A stretch of DNA of 44,653 nucleotides. Source: a virus. This document shows positions 23,688 to 31,954 of this stretch, piece after piece (within the stretch, counting starts at the first letter, position 1; the number at the start of each line of letters is the position of its first letter). The stretch is taken from positions 1 through 44,653 of the IMG/VR virus record IMGVR_UViG_3300044713_000274; one strand, written 5' to 3'. The translations under genes and the position numbers were made by a program. The notes below the pieces were generated by a model that was not told the origin of the DNA, ran no database searches, and saw only the letters and a list, made by a program, of their open reading frames with translations.

Positions 23688-25112
23688 CTATCTGTGGTCC
23701 GGAAACTTCTCGCGGAAAACTGGTTTGAGTTTGGCGAGGCCTTCGGACGACGCAGATGCGACCGTCTTCAGGATGTCACGGACGAGCATGTACGATTCGA
23801 ATTCGGAAATTGAATCAACCTTGCTGGGAGCCGCTCCTGCAGACCTCGGCCTTTGGTTCGGGGCAGCGCCCTTCTCGGGCTTCTGTTCCTCCCCCTCGTC
23901 GCCCATAAGTTCTTTAAGGGCCGCGATTACGTTGTTGGAATGTTTGTCGTGGAGCTGTGACGCCTCGGTCTTGAACTCTTCAATGGCTTTGATGACGCCT
24001 TCGAGCTTCGCGCGGTTTTTGGCGGAGATCTGTCTGCCTACTTTCGTCACGAGATCGGTGAGCGCGGCTTTCGTTTCATCGTCCTCGCCTTCGCCCATTT
24101 CCGCCTTGCACATGTCCACGTGAGCCTTTTCGTGGCGGTTCAATTCATCGGCCGCTTTCTTGCCGAATTCCTCGATGGATTTGAACTCCTCGATGGCCTT
24201 GCCGAAACATTTGACATGCTCCGCGTGCTCAGCCTTCATGGCTGATTTAAATTCGTCAATCGCTTTTCGCTGGTCTTGCAACTCGTAATTCTCGTCAATC
24301 GCCTTCATGCATTTGTCGAGGTGGTCGTCGTTTTCCAAATCGAGGGCAGATTTGAATTCATCAATGCCCTTAAATTCCTCGATCGCTTTTTTGACGACCT
24401 TGCCGTGCCTGTCGTGCTCGGCTTTTATGCTTTTCACGAGGTTGTTCTGGTCGTCGTCGGCCGATTTATCTTTCTCGGGCACGCACCGCAATTCACCCGG
24501 ATTGTTGGGATCACTGGCAAGCACACCGGGCGTGCCGTCGTCGAGCTGGCAGGTGTCACCGGGCTTTTCGGCTTTGACGGTAAATTGCAAACCTTTCATG
24601 ACGAGCTGGGGCATATTCAAATTGAGCTTTTTCATTTCACGCATAGAAAGGGCGTAGGGATTCGCGGGGACGGGGACAAACGAGAATTCGAGAAGTTCAA
24701 GTTCGCCGTCTTCGTGCTGGATGTAACCTACGGAAGTGGCTTTGATGTAACCGGCGGCGTAGAGCTTCGCCACTTGGTCGGCGAAGGGGTTCAATTCTGC
24801 TGATGCGAATTTCCCCTCTGCGACGAGCTTGCCGTCCTGCACGGAAATCGACGTGCACACGCCGATCGGCAAGTTGTAATAGTCGTGCGCCCAGAGAACG
24901 ACGGGATTCGCCTCGTAATTGGCGAGTTTCCATTTCGATTGGTCGAGAGCGTCGCCCTGGCGGTCCTCGTCCGACGTAGAGATGACGACGCTAAACGTGC
25001 CCGCAGCTGCGGCGCTCGTTTTTTTCAGAAATTCGTCGGTCTTCTGCTTTTCAAGGGAGGCTTTGAATTCGGCAAGGAGGTCGGCGGAGAATTTTTTTAC
25101 GGTGTCATTCAT
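23688..25112 (-). CDS. Prohead protease with a C-terminal scaffold-like extension
   Basis: 474 residues. The N-terminal about 165 are an HK97-type (U35) prohead protease: H76 in VVLWAHDY, S127 in YIKATSVGY, then LLEFSFVPVPANPYAL. A Cys pair follows (C188, C210). From about 228 to 400 there is a charged helical region with a repeat of about 33 residues carrying His and Cys at matching places (H264/C268, H299/C302, H331/C335) and the recurring unit AI[DE]EFKS. This part likely scaffolds the prohead. The family's usual size is 180-250, so this is a protease-scaffold fusion. Confidence 0.85.
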   Translation of the reverse strand: MNDTVKKFSADLLAEFKASLEKQKTDEFLKKTSAAAAGTFSVVISTSDEDRQGDALDQSKWKLANYEANPVVLWAHDYYNLPIGVCTSISVQDGKLVAEGKFASAELNPFADQVAKLYAAGYIKATSVGYIQHEDGELELLEFSFVPVPANPYALSMREMKKLNLNMPQLVMKGLQFTVKAEKPGDTCQLDDGTPGVLASDPNNPGELRCVPEKDKSADDDQNNLVKSIKAEHDRHGKVVKKAIEEFKGIDEFKSALDLENDDHLDKCMKAIDENYELQDQRKAIDEFKSAMKAEHAEHVKCFGKAIEEFKSIEEFGKKAADELNRHEKAHVDMCKAEMGEGEDDETKAALTDLVTKVGRQISAKNRAKLEGVIKAIEEFKTEASQLHDKHSNNVIAALKELMGDEGEEQKPEKGAAPNQRPRSAGAAPSKVDSISEFESYMLVRDILKTVASASSEGLAKLKPVFREKFPDHR

Positions 25113-25133
25113 TTCTCCAGTTGTTGAGAACCG

Positions 25134-25688
25134 TTACACCCCGGTATGGAAGCAGGTTGTCTTGAGGGTGCTTGATATGCCGGTTGCGCTGCTCGTGGGC
25201 GTGAGCGCGATGGCCGCCGCCCCGCCGTTCCAAAATGTTACGGTCGCCGTTACGTTGCTGCCGCTTACTGCGGTGACGAACGAATCCGCGCCGAACGCGC
25301 CGGTCGTCGTCGCGCCGTTGTACGAAACTTCGCATGCGTCACCTACCGAGAGGCCCGAAGCGCTGAAGGCTACGGACGTGGTCGCCGTCGAGGTCGAGGA
25401 GACCAACGGACCGAGGTTCACGTTCGTGGAGGTCGGGTAGTTCACATCCGTCGTTACCAATGTCACGATCTGGTTTGCCGGCGCGGTACCGCCGAAACCG
25501 AAGGAGAGACTGCCAACGGGGGTCAGGCCGCCGTTTGAGACGTTCGCCTGGAGCAGGTTGTTCGGCGTAATGCCGCCGGGGAAATCGCCCGCGAGCTGCG
25601 GCGCGAAGACCTTTGCCCCGACGAATCCACCGACGATGCTGCACACGACCACGACCGCTGCAACGACCAACAGATCTTTCTTGTTCAT
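25134..25688 (-). CDS. Exported or membrane-anchored beta-rich protein
   Basis: 184 residues from MNKKDLLVVAAVVVVCSIV. One N-terminal membrane/signal segment (residues 5-27) is followed by a Gly/Thr/Ser-rich beta region. The C-terminal about 90 residues (FSASGLSVGDACEVSYNG and later VTATVTFWNGGAAAIAL) look like a small sandwich domain of the kind found in fibre tips. The ORF is open upstream, but this start is the only one giving the signal. It lies between the protease and a divergent cargo gene. An exported decoration-like protein or a receptor mask is possible. Confidence 0.6.
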   Translation of the reverse strand: MNKKDLLVVAAVVVVCSIVGGFVGAKVFAPQLAGDFPGGITPNNLLQANVSNGGLTPVGSLSFGFGGTAPANQIVTLVTTDVNYPTSTNVNLGPLVSSTSTATTSVAFSASGLSVGDACEVSYNGATTTGAFGADSFVTAVSGSNVTATVTFWNGGAAAIALTPTSSATGISSTLKTTCFHTGV

Positions 25689-25786
25689 GAATATTTTGGA
25701 CTTTTTGTTTATTGATTTTAGTGTAGCAAAGCGTTTTCTAGACAGGTGTGCATAACTCTTGGCACCATTAGTTCGAGGGAGATTCC

Positions 25787-26545
25787 ATGCAGAATCACAG
25801 TAGCGGAGTAGATGCAGAGGGGGTATTGAAATGGCTGAGATGGGCAGATACCGATTACCGGGGAGCTCGGTTATGTCTCTTAGCTGGTCTTGTTGTACAG
25901 GGCGCGGCGCTCTCCAATACCGCAATCGAGAAGTATGTGAAATCACTTTTTGTCCATCAGGGTTTGCGAATACCGAGATCCCATAAGGTCTCAGAGCTAT
26001 TCACGCTACTGAAGCAACAAAGAAAAACGGATATTGCCCTGAATGAGAGCTATCTAAGACTCTTGGAGAAGGCGTATGCCCTGCGGTACCCGGATGACCT
26101 CACAGAGGGATTCAACATTGCCCTTAACCAGAAAAGGCTGCTGGCGGAGCTTGACCGGACGGTGTTCCGGCTCACATCGCGGTTCAACATAATGCAAATA
26201 CAAACGAAGCAGAGAATCCCGCTTGTGGTCGAGCGGGCGATCAACGACGGGGATGCGGGCATCTTGGCCGATAACATTGCATTGAATGCAGCCGCCGCTG
26301 ATACATTCTTCTCATCGGAAAGTCGGTCATACGATCTTCGTATGCATTCCGGTAATATCTATGAAACTGAATACACAACCGTTTCGGTGAAGGACGAGCA
26401 GGATCATGAGACTGAGGGATTCCGCGTCATAGACCTCAATGGTCCGCAACTCCAAGTCGCATATCTTCCCATGTTGCCTTCGCCGAACAGCGCCTCAGTC
26501 AATGGCCTTGGCCAGCTTCAGGTTGAGGAAAATCGTAACCCCTGA
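25787..26545 (+). CDS. HEPN-domain protein (cargo gene)
   Basis: 252 residues. Residues about 14-110 form a HEPN-like helical bundle: WADTDYRGARLCLLAG, LSNTAIEKYVKSLFVHQG, then RIPRSHKVSELFTLL (an R-x4-H motif followed by hydrophobics) and YALRYPDD. HEPN domains are often RNases or nucleotide-binding partners in toxin and phage-defence systems. No MNT antitoxin partner is next to it. The C-terminal 120 residues are unrecognised. It lies antisense between portal and head genes, 22 bp from the convergent portal stop. GAGGGAG precedes the ATG. Strong candidate for a lysogen defence or regulatory moron. Confidence 0.7.
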   Translation: MQNHSSGVDAEGVLKWLRWADTDYRGARLCLLAGLVVQGAALSNTAIEKYVKSLFVHQGLRIPRSHKVSELFTLLKQQRKTDIALNESYLRLLEKAYALRYPDDLTEGFNIALNQKRLLAELDRTVFRLTSRFNIMQIQTKQRIPLVVERAINDGDAGILADNIALNAAAADTFFSSESRSYDLRMHSGNIYETEYTTVSVKDEQDHETEGFRVIDLNGPQLQVAYLPMLPSPNSASVNGLGQLQVEENRNP

Positions 26546-26567
26546 CAATGGCTGATGTGTCGAGCTC

Positions 26568-28904
26568 TTAGATCGAAACGTCTTCCGGCCTCGCGAAGCA
26601 CATACAATTCGGATGAAGCGGCGGCGTGCCCACATCGCCGTAATTCGCCGTCATGGACTTATCCCCGGCCGTGAGGGTATCGCCTTCGTTCAAGAAGTTC
26701 GCGTCGATGGAGATGATCTTGCCGTCCATCTCTTTGCAGAAATCGCAGGGGTTCGTCGCGGTGTACCAGCGGATAGTCTTCACGACGCCGGTCTGCTTCC
26801 ACGTCTCTTTAAGGGCCATATTCGAGGTACGGAAGGCTTCGGTCTTTGAAACCCGTTCGGCGCGGTAGGTGTCGGACCATTCGTAGACATCTTTGACGGT
26901 CTCCGTGATTTGGGCGAGGGATTGGCCCTGGCTCAGTCCGGCGTTGATCTTTTCTTCGAGCGTGGCGAGCGTCGTCTCGTTGTAGCTCTCTGCCATCATC
27001 GAAATGGATTTGTGCAACGCTTCCTGCGCCGCGATGTCAGACAGCGGCGTGAGGCCGGGTTTGCCGAGTTCCGCAGCTGCCACAGCCGCCTCGTCTTGAT
27101 AGAGTTTCGTAAGGGCGGGTGTCACCGCGTCCACCGTGATCGAGATCCATTTGTCCACGTCGAACAGTTTTTTCGGATCAACAGCTTTCTCAATCGCGGA
27201 TGGAAGATGTTCGAGCACTTCCTTTTTCTGCGCGGCGTTCACCTCGCGAATGTTTGCTTCGATTTGTTTTTCCGTGCTTTCGACGTGTGCTTTGAACTTG
27301 ACCCACGCCACTTCGTCGTTCGCTTTTGTGGAACCAAACTTTTTCGTGGGATTGTTGGCGAGGTCGGACAGGGCTTTCCTAATGATCGTGTTTAGGTCAG
27401 TCTTCATCCTGTTGCGTTGCTCGGCGCGCTTCTGTAATTTCGTGCGGGTGGGCCGGTAGGCAAGTTTTAGTTTCGTGACGCTCTTTTTTTCGTCCTCATC
27501 ATCTTCGTTGTCTTCTTCATCTTTCGCGGGCTTGGGTTTTGTCTCGGGGTCTTTGGTCGGTTCGTTCACCGGTGCCATCGTGCCGGGCTTCATCAGCACA
27601 TCGCCGCCATCCACCGGACCCAATCCAATGAATTGATCGCGCGCTTCGTTGACGGTGAGGATGGGCTGGCTGCCAACGGATGCTTGCATCTCCGTCGTAC
27701 GCGCCGCGCGGTCTTCGGGAACCGGATCAATGAAGCTAATGTAGAGGTCGTCGCCGTAGCGCGGGATAAGACGCTCGTTGAACACTGCACAAATCAACAT
27801 CATGTGTGGCTTGATGACGCGCTTGCTGAAAACATAGTCCGCCGTTTCTGCCGTGGCGCGATTCGTGTCTGATTCCGCAGTGCCGAGGATCGTGCGGGAC
27901 GTGCCGAACATCATAAGGATGCGTTCCTTCGCTTCCTTTGAAAGATTGCTGAAATCCATGTCCTTCGGGTTCGACCCGACGCCCTGCCATTCAACATCTT
28001 TTGGGAGCACGCCTATCCGGTTCGCGTTCTCCACGCCCTGATGTATGCTCGCAAATCCGACTTGGAGGGTTTCTAGCTGAGTTTCGGAGACGAAGGGGGT
28101 TTTGAGGAACCCGGCCGGCCGCGCGCCGTTCCTGAAGAATTTGCGGTTGAACTCCCACGCGTCGTTGTCGTTGTCAATGTATTCCGCAGCCGCCGCGACG
28201 GGGCTCATCCCTTCGAAGAAATTGCCGGGGTTCGGCAGGCGGAAATGGATGATCTCGTAGGGATTGAAATTAATCTCTTTCCCGTTGTCGAGCTTCATCT
28301 TGTAGCCCACAAGCTGGAACGGCCACGCCCTTCGGTCCACGATGACACTAATCTTGTCAGGCGGCACGAGATGGATGGCCTTGGGTTTGTCGAGGTCGTT
28401 CTTTACGCCTTCAAGGAAGACATACGCGCTGCCGGTGAGATCCAAGCATGAGGAGAGGAGATATTTGAACTCCAAACTCGTCATGTTGTCGTTCACCGCG
28501 TCGAGGAGATCCAACACGGCGTGTTCTTTCTGCTCCTCGTGCTCCTCGCCCGTCACCTGGAACAAGCGCCAGTCAATGACCATGACTTCGCGCGCTTTCG
28601 CGTTCACCGCCGCGTAGACGAACCCTTTATTGTTCGCGAGGGCTTTCTCAGCGTTGAGAGGGACGCCGCCACCTGGCCGTTCGATCATGAACTGGTTGCC
28701 GCCCGTGATGTCGCCGAAGCTGGCTTTGCCCGACTTCGTTTTCACCACCTTCGCAAGACCGTAACGGGTGAACTCGATCTTCTGGTCCTGTTCGATGACC
28801 TCGGGTTCAATACGGGCAGAGAAGGGACTGAATTTGGCGAGCGAACGGAGCGTGCGGATCGGCCAGCTCGGTTTATTTTCTGCGTTGAGGGAAGGTGAAG
28901 CCAT
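26568..28904 (-). CDS. Portal protein fused to a MuF minor-head domain
   Basis: 778 residues. Portal part (about 1-430): NKGFVYAAVNAKAREV, the stem-region wording FRLPNPGNFFEGMSPVAAAA, WEFNRKFFRNGARPAGFL and GTAESDTNRATAE are typical of lambdoid/HK97 portals. A charged linker (KDEEDNEDDEDEKKS, about 465-480) joins a helical domain and a C-terminal MuF/SPP1 gp7-like domain with AERVSKTEAFRTSN, WYTATNPCDFCKEMDGK and PPLHPNCMCFARP. MuF domains normally form a separate protein that enters the head with DNA. Fusion seems genuine because one uninterrupted frame covers both. Confidence 0.9.
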   Translation of the reverse strand: MASPSLNAENKPSWPIRTLRSLAKFSPFSARIEPEVIEQDQKIEFTRYGLAKVVKTKSGKASFGDITGGNQFMIERPGGGVPLNAEKALANNKGFVYAAVNAKAREVMVIDWRLFQVTGEEHEEQKEHAVLDLLDAVNDNMTSLEFKYLLSSCLDLTGSAYVFLEGVKNDLDKPKAIHLVPPDKISVIVDRRAWPFQLVGYKMKLDNGKEINFNPYEIIHFRLPNPGNFFEGMSPVAAAAEYIDNDNDAWEFNRKFFRNGARPAGFLKTPFVSETQLETLQVGFASIHQGVENANRIGVLPKDVEWQGVGSNPKDMDFSNLSKEAKERILMMFGTSRTILGTAESDTNRATAETADYVFSKRVIKPHMMLICAVFNERLIPRYGDDLYISFIDPVPEDRAARTTEMQASVGSQPILTVNEARDQFIGLGPVDGGDVLMKPGTMAPVNEPTKDPETKPKPAKDEEDNEDDEDEKKSVTKLKLAYRPTRTKLQKRAEQRNRMKTDLNTIIRKALSDLANNPTKKFGSTKANDEVAWVKFKAHVESTEKQIEANIREVNAAQKKEVLEHLPSAIEKAVDPKKLFDVDKWISITVDAVTPALTKLYQDEAAVAAAELGKPGLTPLSDIAAQEALHKSISMMAESYNETTLATLEEKINAGLSQGQSLAQITETVKDVYEWSDTYRAERVSKTEAFRTSNMALKETWKQTGVVKTIRWYTATNPCDFCKEMDGKIISIDANFLNEGDTLTAGDKSMTANYGDVGTPPLHPNCMCFARPEDVSI

Positions 28905-29294
28905 TTATGCGGCGTGGAAAAGGACAGGGATTATCTTTCCCTCCTCGATGCTAAAAGATTTGGTGCGGCAGTAGGGACAGGCAACTTCCGGAGAGATAGT
29001 GAGCGGTTCGAGAGAAACGATCGTGTGTTTGTCCGTCGTGGCGAGTGGCTGGAAGCAACTCGGGCAAATGATAATAACCGTGTCGCGCGGGGGCCAGAGC
29101 GGAAGCTCGGTGATTTTCTCGGTGTACTTTACGCCCGTGAATCTTCGGATGATGCGCGTAAAAAATCCTTTCGGGTGTTCTAGGGGTATGCGTTCGGTCT
29201 GCCTGATAGGTTCGCGCTGTTTGATGAACGCGAAGTCGCCGGGCTTTTCAAGATCGGCTGAAGTAGGAACGCGGTGGACTTCGATGGCTTGCAT
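28905..29294 (-). CDS. Small zinc-ribbon protein next to the portal
   Basis: 129 residues from MQAIEVHRVP; a longer ORF start at 29345 is possible. The C-terminal half has CPSCFQPLATT and, 32 residues on, CPYCRTKSFSIEEGKI, two CxxC knuckles of a zinc ribbon. Similar proteins often sit beside portal genes in phages, function unknown. The stop abuts the portal start. It probably binds zinc and may act in head assembly or transcription. Confidence 0.75.
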   Translation of the reverse strand: MQAIEVHRVPTSADLEKPGDFAFIKQREPIRQTERIPLEHPKGFFTRIIRRFTGVKYTEKITELPLWPPRDTVIIICPSCFQPLATTDKHTIVSLEPLTISPEVACPYCRTKSFSIEEGKIIPVLFHAA

Positions 29295-29423
29295 GGAAGG
29301 GATTGCTTTAATTCTACTGCGACTTCGGGAAATAGCGATGTGCATATCTATCGGTTGCGTTAGAGTGATAAATCACTGTATCCTTCCGGCCTTCCCCCGG
29401 TATTTCGAGCTTAAGGAGCGACA

Positions 29424-29924
29424 ATGCGACGGCCATGCGTTTTCGTAGTTTATTGGGCCATCACCGTTGTTGTGGCGGTCTTTCAACTAGGTTGCAGTTC
29501 GACGAATTCCAAAGATCTATCGCGGGGAACTGCGCTATCCATTCTGATGAAATACGACAAATTAGGTGCGGAGCAGAATGTTCGCGTAACCCAAGAAGCT
29601 TTTCAAATGGCAAAACGTGACGGCGTATTAAATCAGTATTTGCAACTAACGCCTGCAGGACAAGTTTATTTTACCCAATATTGGTGGCTCGCCGGGCAGG
29701 CAACGTTGAAAGGAGCCCCGCTTAAACGCAAAGCATCCGAGGTAACCGGCATAACAGATGCGCCGCCGAACGTCGGGGGAAAAATCGTAGACTTCACATG
29801 GCGGCTTTCTGATGCACCAGATTACGTAAACAAGTATACGGGAACGACCGGAAGCCCTCAGAAAGCACAGGCGTTATTTAGACTCTACGACGATGGATGG
29901 CGCGTTGATGGAATAAAGTTTTAA
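29424..29924 (+). CDS. Putative lipoprotein (cargo gene)
   Basis: 166 residues with a lipoprotein signal: MRRP, a hydrophobic VVYWAITVVVAVFQLGC core and lipobox-like QLGC at residues 22-25, so likely lipid-modified at Cys25. The remainder is soluble with no recognised domain. AAGGAG lies 8 bases before the ATG. A palindrome AGTGAT-AA-ATCACT (29364-29377) lies upstream and may be an operator. Its TAA stop touches the terminase stop (29925) with zero spacing. A surface lipoprotein encoded in a prophage often changes receptor or virulence traits, but none is shown here. Confidence 0.7.
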   Translation: MRRPCVFVVYWAITVVVAVFQLGCSSTNSKDLSRGTALSILMKYDKLGAEQNVRVTQEAFQMAKRDGVLNQYLQLTPAGQVYFTQYWWLAGQATLKGAPLKRKASEVTGITDAPPNVGGKIVDFTWRLSDAPDYVNKYTGTTGSPQKAQALFRLYDDGWRVDGIKF

Positions 29925-31388
29925 CTACGCCTCAATCCACTGAATCTTCGGCAGCTCCAACCCCTGCTGCGCCAAGCCCGTAAGAAGCCAGACGCAAGCG
30001 TCTAGGCTGTCATCGTGCGACTCCACCCCGAGGTTGAACATTTGCCCCAACAGCAATTCACATCCCGTTCGCGGAAAAAGTACGGTCCCATTTTTGATGT
30101 ACGGCGCGACGACCTGCAACCGGCTCCGTTTGTCCGTCGTCGGCTTCATCGGAACGACCGGAAGCATCGCCCGTTCCATTTCTTGAATCGCTGCCTTCTG
30201 GTAGCCGACATCCTCGACGAAAAATATGTTCGCGCCTTTCATTTCGCCGGGAATGCTCCGGACGTGCTTAAGAAAGTCGTGGAATGTGACATGCTCGTTG
30301 TAGAGATGGGGGCGGATAAAGATTTTGGGAACGTCGCCGGCGTTGTACGGTGGTTTGTCTTCGACGTAGAACACTTCCCCGGAAACGATGGATGTATAGT
30401 CGGCGTTCTCTTTCTGCGAGATAGCTAAGTCAATCCCGTGACCTTTGAGCGAAGCGACCGCGCCTTTCGGGAGTTCATCGTAGTAATGAATGTCCTCGGG
30501 CGTGATGATCTGGTCTTCGTCGGCGACGATCTTGAGGAGCATTTCCCTTTGCCAGGGAATCGCCCCCATATCCCGTTCTTTGGCCGCTAACGCCTCCTTT
30601 GTGGGATACATCGCAGGCCACGTGCAACGGCCGCCCTTGTCGATAAGGGGGTATTCGAGGACTTTGAATTGCGTGCCGGGCGCTTTGAGACGGGAAAGCA
30701 ACGCATCCATGTGCAGAAGGTTGCCGATGACAACGAGCTTTCCTTTGCGGGCGTCGAGGCCGGGGATGATCTCCGAATGGAGCCAGCGGTCGGTTTTATC
30801 CCTGTTCTCTTTCGTCCTGACCCATTCGCCGTCTTCCGGGTCGTCAATGACGACGAGTTTCGGGCGGTGCTGGAGATGTCTAAGACCACGAACCTTCTGC
30901 CCGCGCGATCGCGCAAGGATACGGACGCCGTTCGACAGAACGATGTTTTGCTTTTGCCACTCTTCGCCTTCGCCTTGTAGAGAAAAGTCTTCAATGACCC
31001 TGCCCTTTATCTCGCCGTAGTCCTGCTTGATGAGGTTGTTCGTTTCGAGCTCATGCTTTATTGCAGAGATGTTGAGCGTCGCCTGCCTGCTTGAATCGGC
31101 TACGAGAATGATGAAGGGATATTTGTCGGGATATTCGAGCGCGGCCCACAACGGAAGCGCGAGCGATCCGAGGGTTGACTTGCCCGAGCCTCTGAACCCG
31201 ATGATGAGCAGGCGGCGAAGCGCATCGCTTTCGAGGGAATGGATGAGTTCTGCGTGGAATGTGGCGGGTGGATCGGTGAAATATCCTGTGAGATAGACGA
31301 GCGAAAAACCGAGGAGGGTCTTGGCGCTCTCTTTGCGGGCCTCGTGCGTATCGAAAAATGTTTCAGGCGGCGGGGCTCGGTGGTTCAT
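29925..31388 (-). CDS. terL: Terminase large subunit
   Basis: 487 residues. ATPase: Walker A GFRGSGKST (residues 64-72), ILVADSS (about 94-100) and Walker B LVVIDDPED (178-186). Nuclease: GIDLAISQ (D320), the NIFFVEDVG segment and a C-terminal HDDSLDACVWLL. It packages DNA into the prohead and cuts the concatemer. Length and motif order are normal for phage large terminases. It overlaps the small subunit gene by 26 bp at its start, and its stop is shared back to back with an antisense cargo gene. Confidence 0.95.
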   Translation of the reverse strand: MNHRAPPPETFFDTHEARKESAKTLLGFSLVYLTGYFTDPPATFHAELIHSLESDALRRLLIIGFRGSGKSTLGSLALPLWAALEYPDKYPFIILVADSSRQATLNISAIKHELETNNLIKQDYGEIKGRVIEDFSLQGEGEEWQKQNIVLSNGVRILARSRGQKVRGLRHLQHRPKLVVIDDPEDGEWVRTKENRDKTDRWLHSEIIPGLDARKGKLVVIGNLLHMDALLSRLKAPGTQFKVLEYPLIDKGGRCTWPAMYPTKEALAAKERDMGAIPWQREMLLKIVADEDQIITPEDIHYYDELPKGAVASLKGHGIDLAISQKENADYTSIVSGEVFYVEDKPPYNAGDVPKIFIRPHLYNEHVTFHDFLKHVRSIPGEMKGANIFFVEDVGYQKAAIQEMERAMLPVVPMKPTTDKRSRLQVVAPYIKNGTVLFPRTGCELLLGQMFNLGVESHDDSLDACVWLLTGLAQQGLELPKIQWIEA

Positions 31389-31875
31389 CCTCCTTCGGGG
31401 CGGGTAACAAACCCCATTGCTCGAACACTTCCCGGATCGCCTTTTTCTTCTCTTCCGGGAGCGGCGCGTTACGGACGGTCAAATCAATCGAACCGAGCCT
31501 CTTTTCGAATATGCCGGCGTCAAAGAGCTTTTGAAACACGTCGTTATGCGCTTCGCGGACTTCTCGAAGAGCCATGACCCTTGCCTGTGGGTTGATGTAT
31601 TTCGTATTCGCTATCTCCCACGCGACGCGCACGATCTCGGTCATGGTGTCTTCGAAGGATGAAAGCGCTTGATTGAGCAGGCGGCGATCCATACGATGCG
31701 CGCGTTCGGCGAGGACTTCATCGTAGAGTTTGCCGAGATAGGCGAGGTCAAGATGCAAACCCGTGGCATCGAGGCGCTCCTGTAATTCGCGCCTGCTGAT
31801 CCCGTGGTCGATCGCAATGAGACGCCGAATTTGGGACTTATAGAATTGCTTGTGTTCCTGGGTATGGCGCGGCAT
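31363..31875 (-). CDS. terS: Terminase small subunit-like protein
   Basis: 170 residues from MPRHTQEHK. An N-terminal helix-turn-helix region (RLIAIDHGISRRELQERLDATG) is followed by a long helical segment and an acidic, proline-rich end (PAPKEDEPPSPAA). Position directly upstream of terL and the DNA-binding start support the assignment; sequence identity to known families is not obvious. The longer upstream ORF crosses the divergent promoter, so the internal ATG is used here. A TATAAT box on the minus strand at 31922-31927 overlaps the plus-strand promoter. Confidence 0.65.
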   Translation of the reverse strand: MPRHTQEHKQFYKSQIRRLIAIDHGISRRELQERLDATGLHLDLAYLGKLYDEVLAERAHRMDRRLLNQALSSFEDTMTEIVRVAWEIANTKYINPQARVMALREVREAHNDVFQKLFDAGIFEKRLGSIDLTVRNAPLPEEKKKAIREVFEQWGLLPAPKEDEPPSPAA

Positions 31876-31900
31876 TTGAAAACGTAGGGTTTGGATGGGT

Positions 31901-31929
31901 TTGAAACGGTGACGTAATTGGATTATAAC
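31901..31929 (+). promoter_or_regulatory. Plus-strand promoter of the 31955 cargo gene
   Basis: TTGAAA (31901-31906), a 17-bp spacer and TATAAC (31924-31929), with the ATG 26 bp downstream and GGGAGA before it. A perfect TATAAT on the opposite strand (31922-31927) overlaps the -10, so the site may be bidirectional for terS. Confidence 0.7.
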
Positions 31930-31954
31930 GTGTCTGGCAAAAAAGGGAGAGTGC

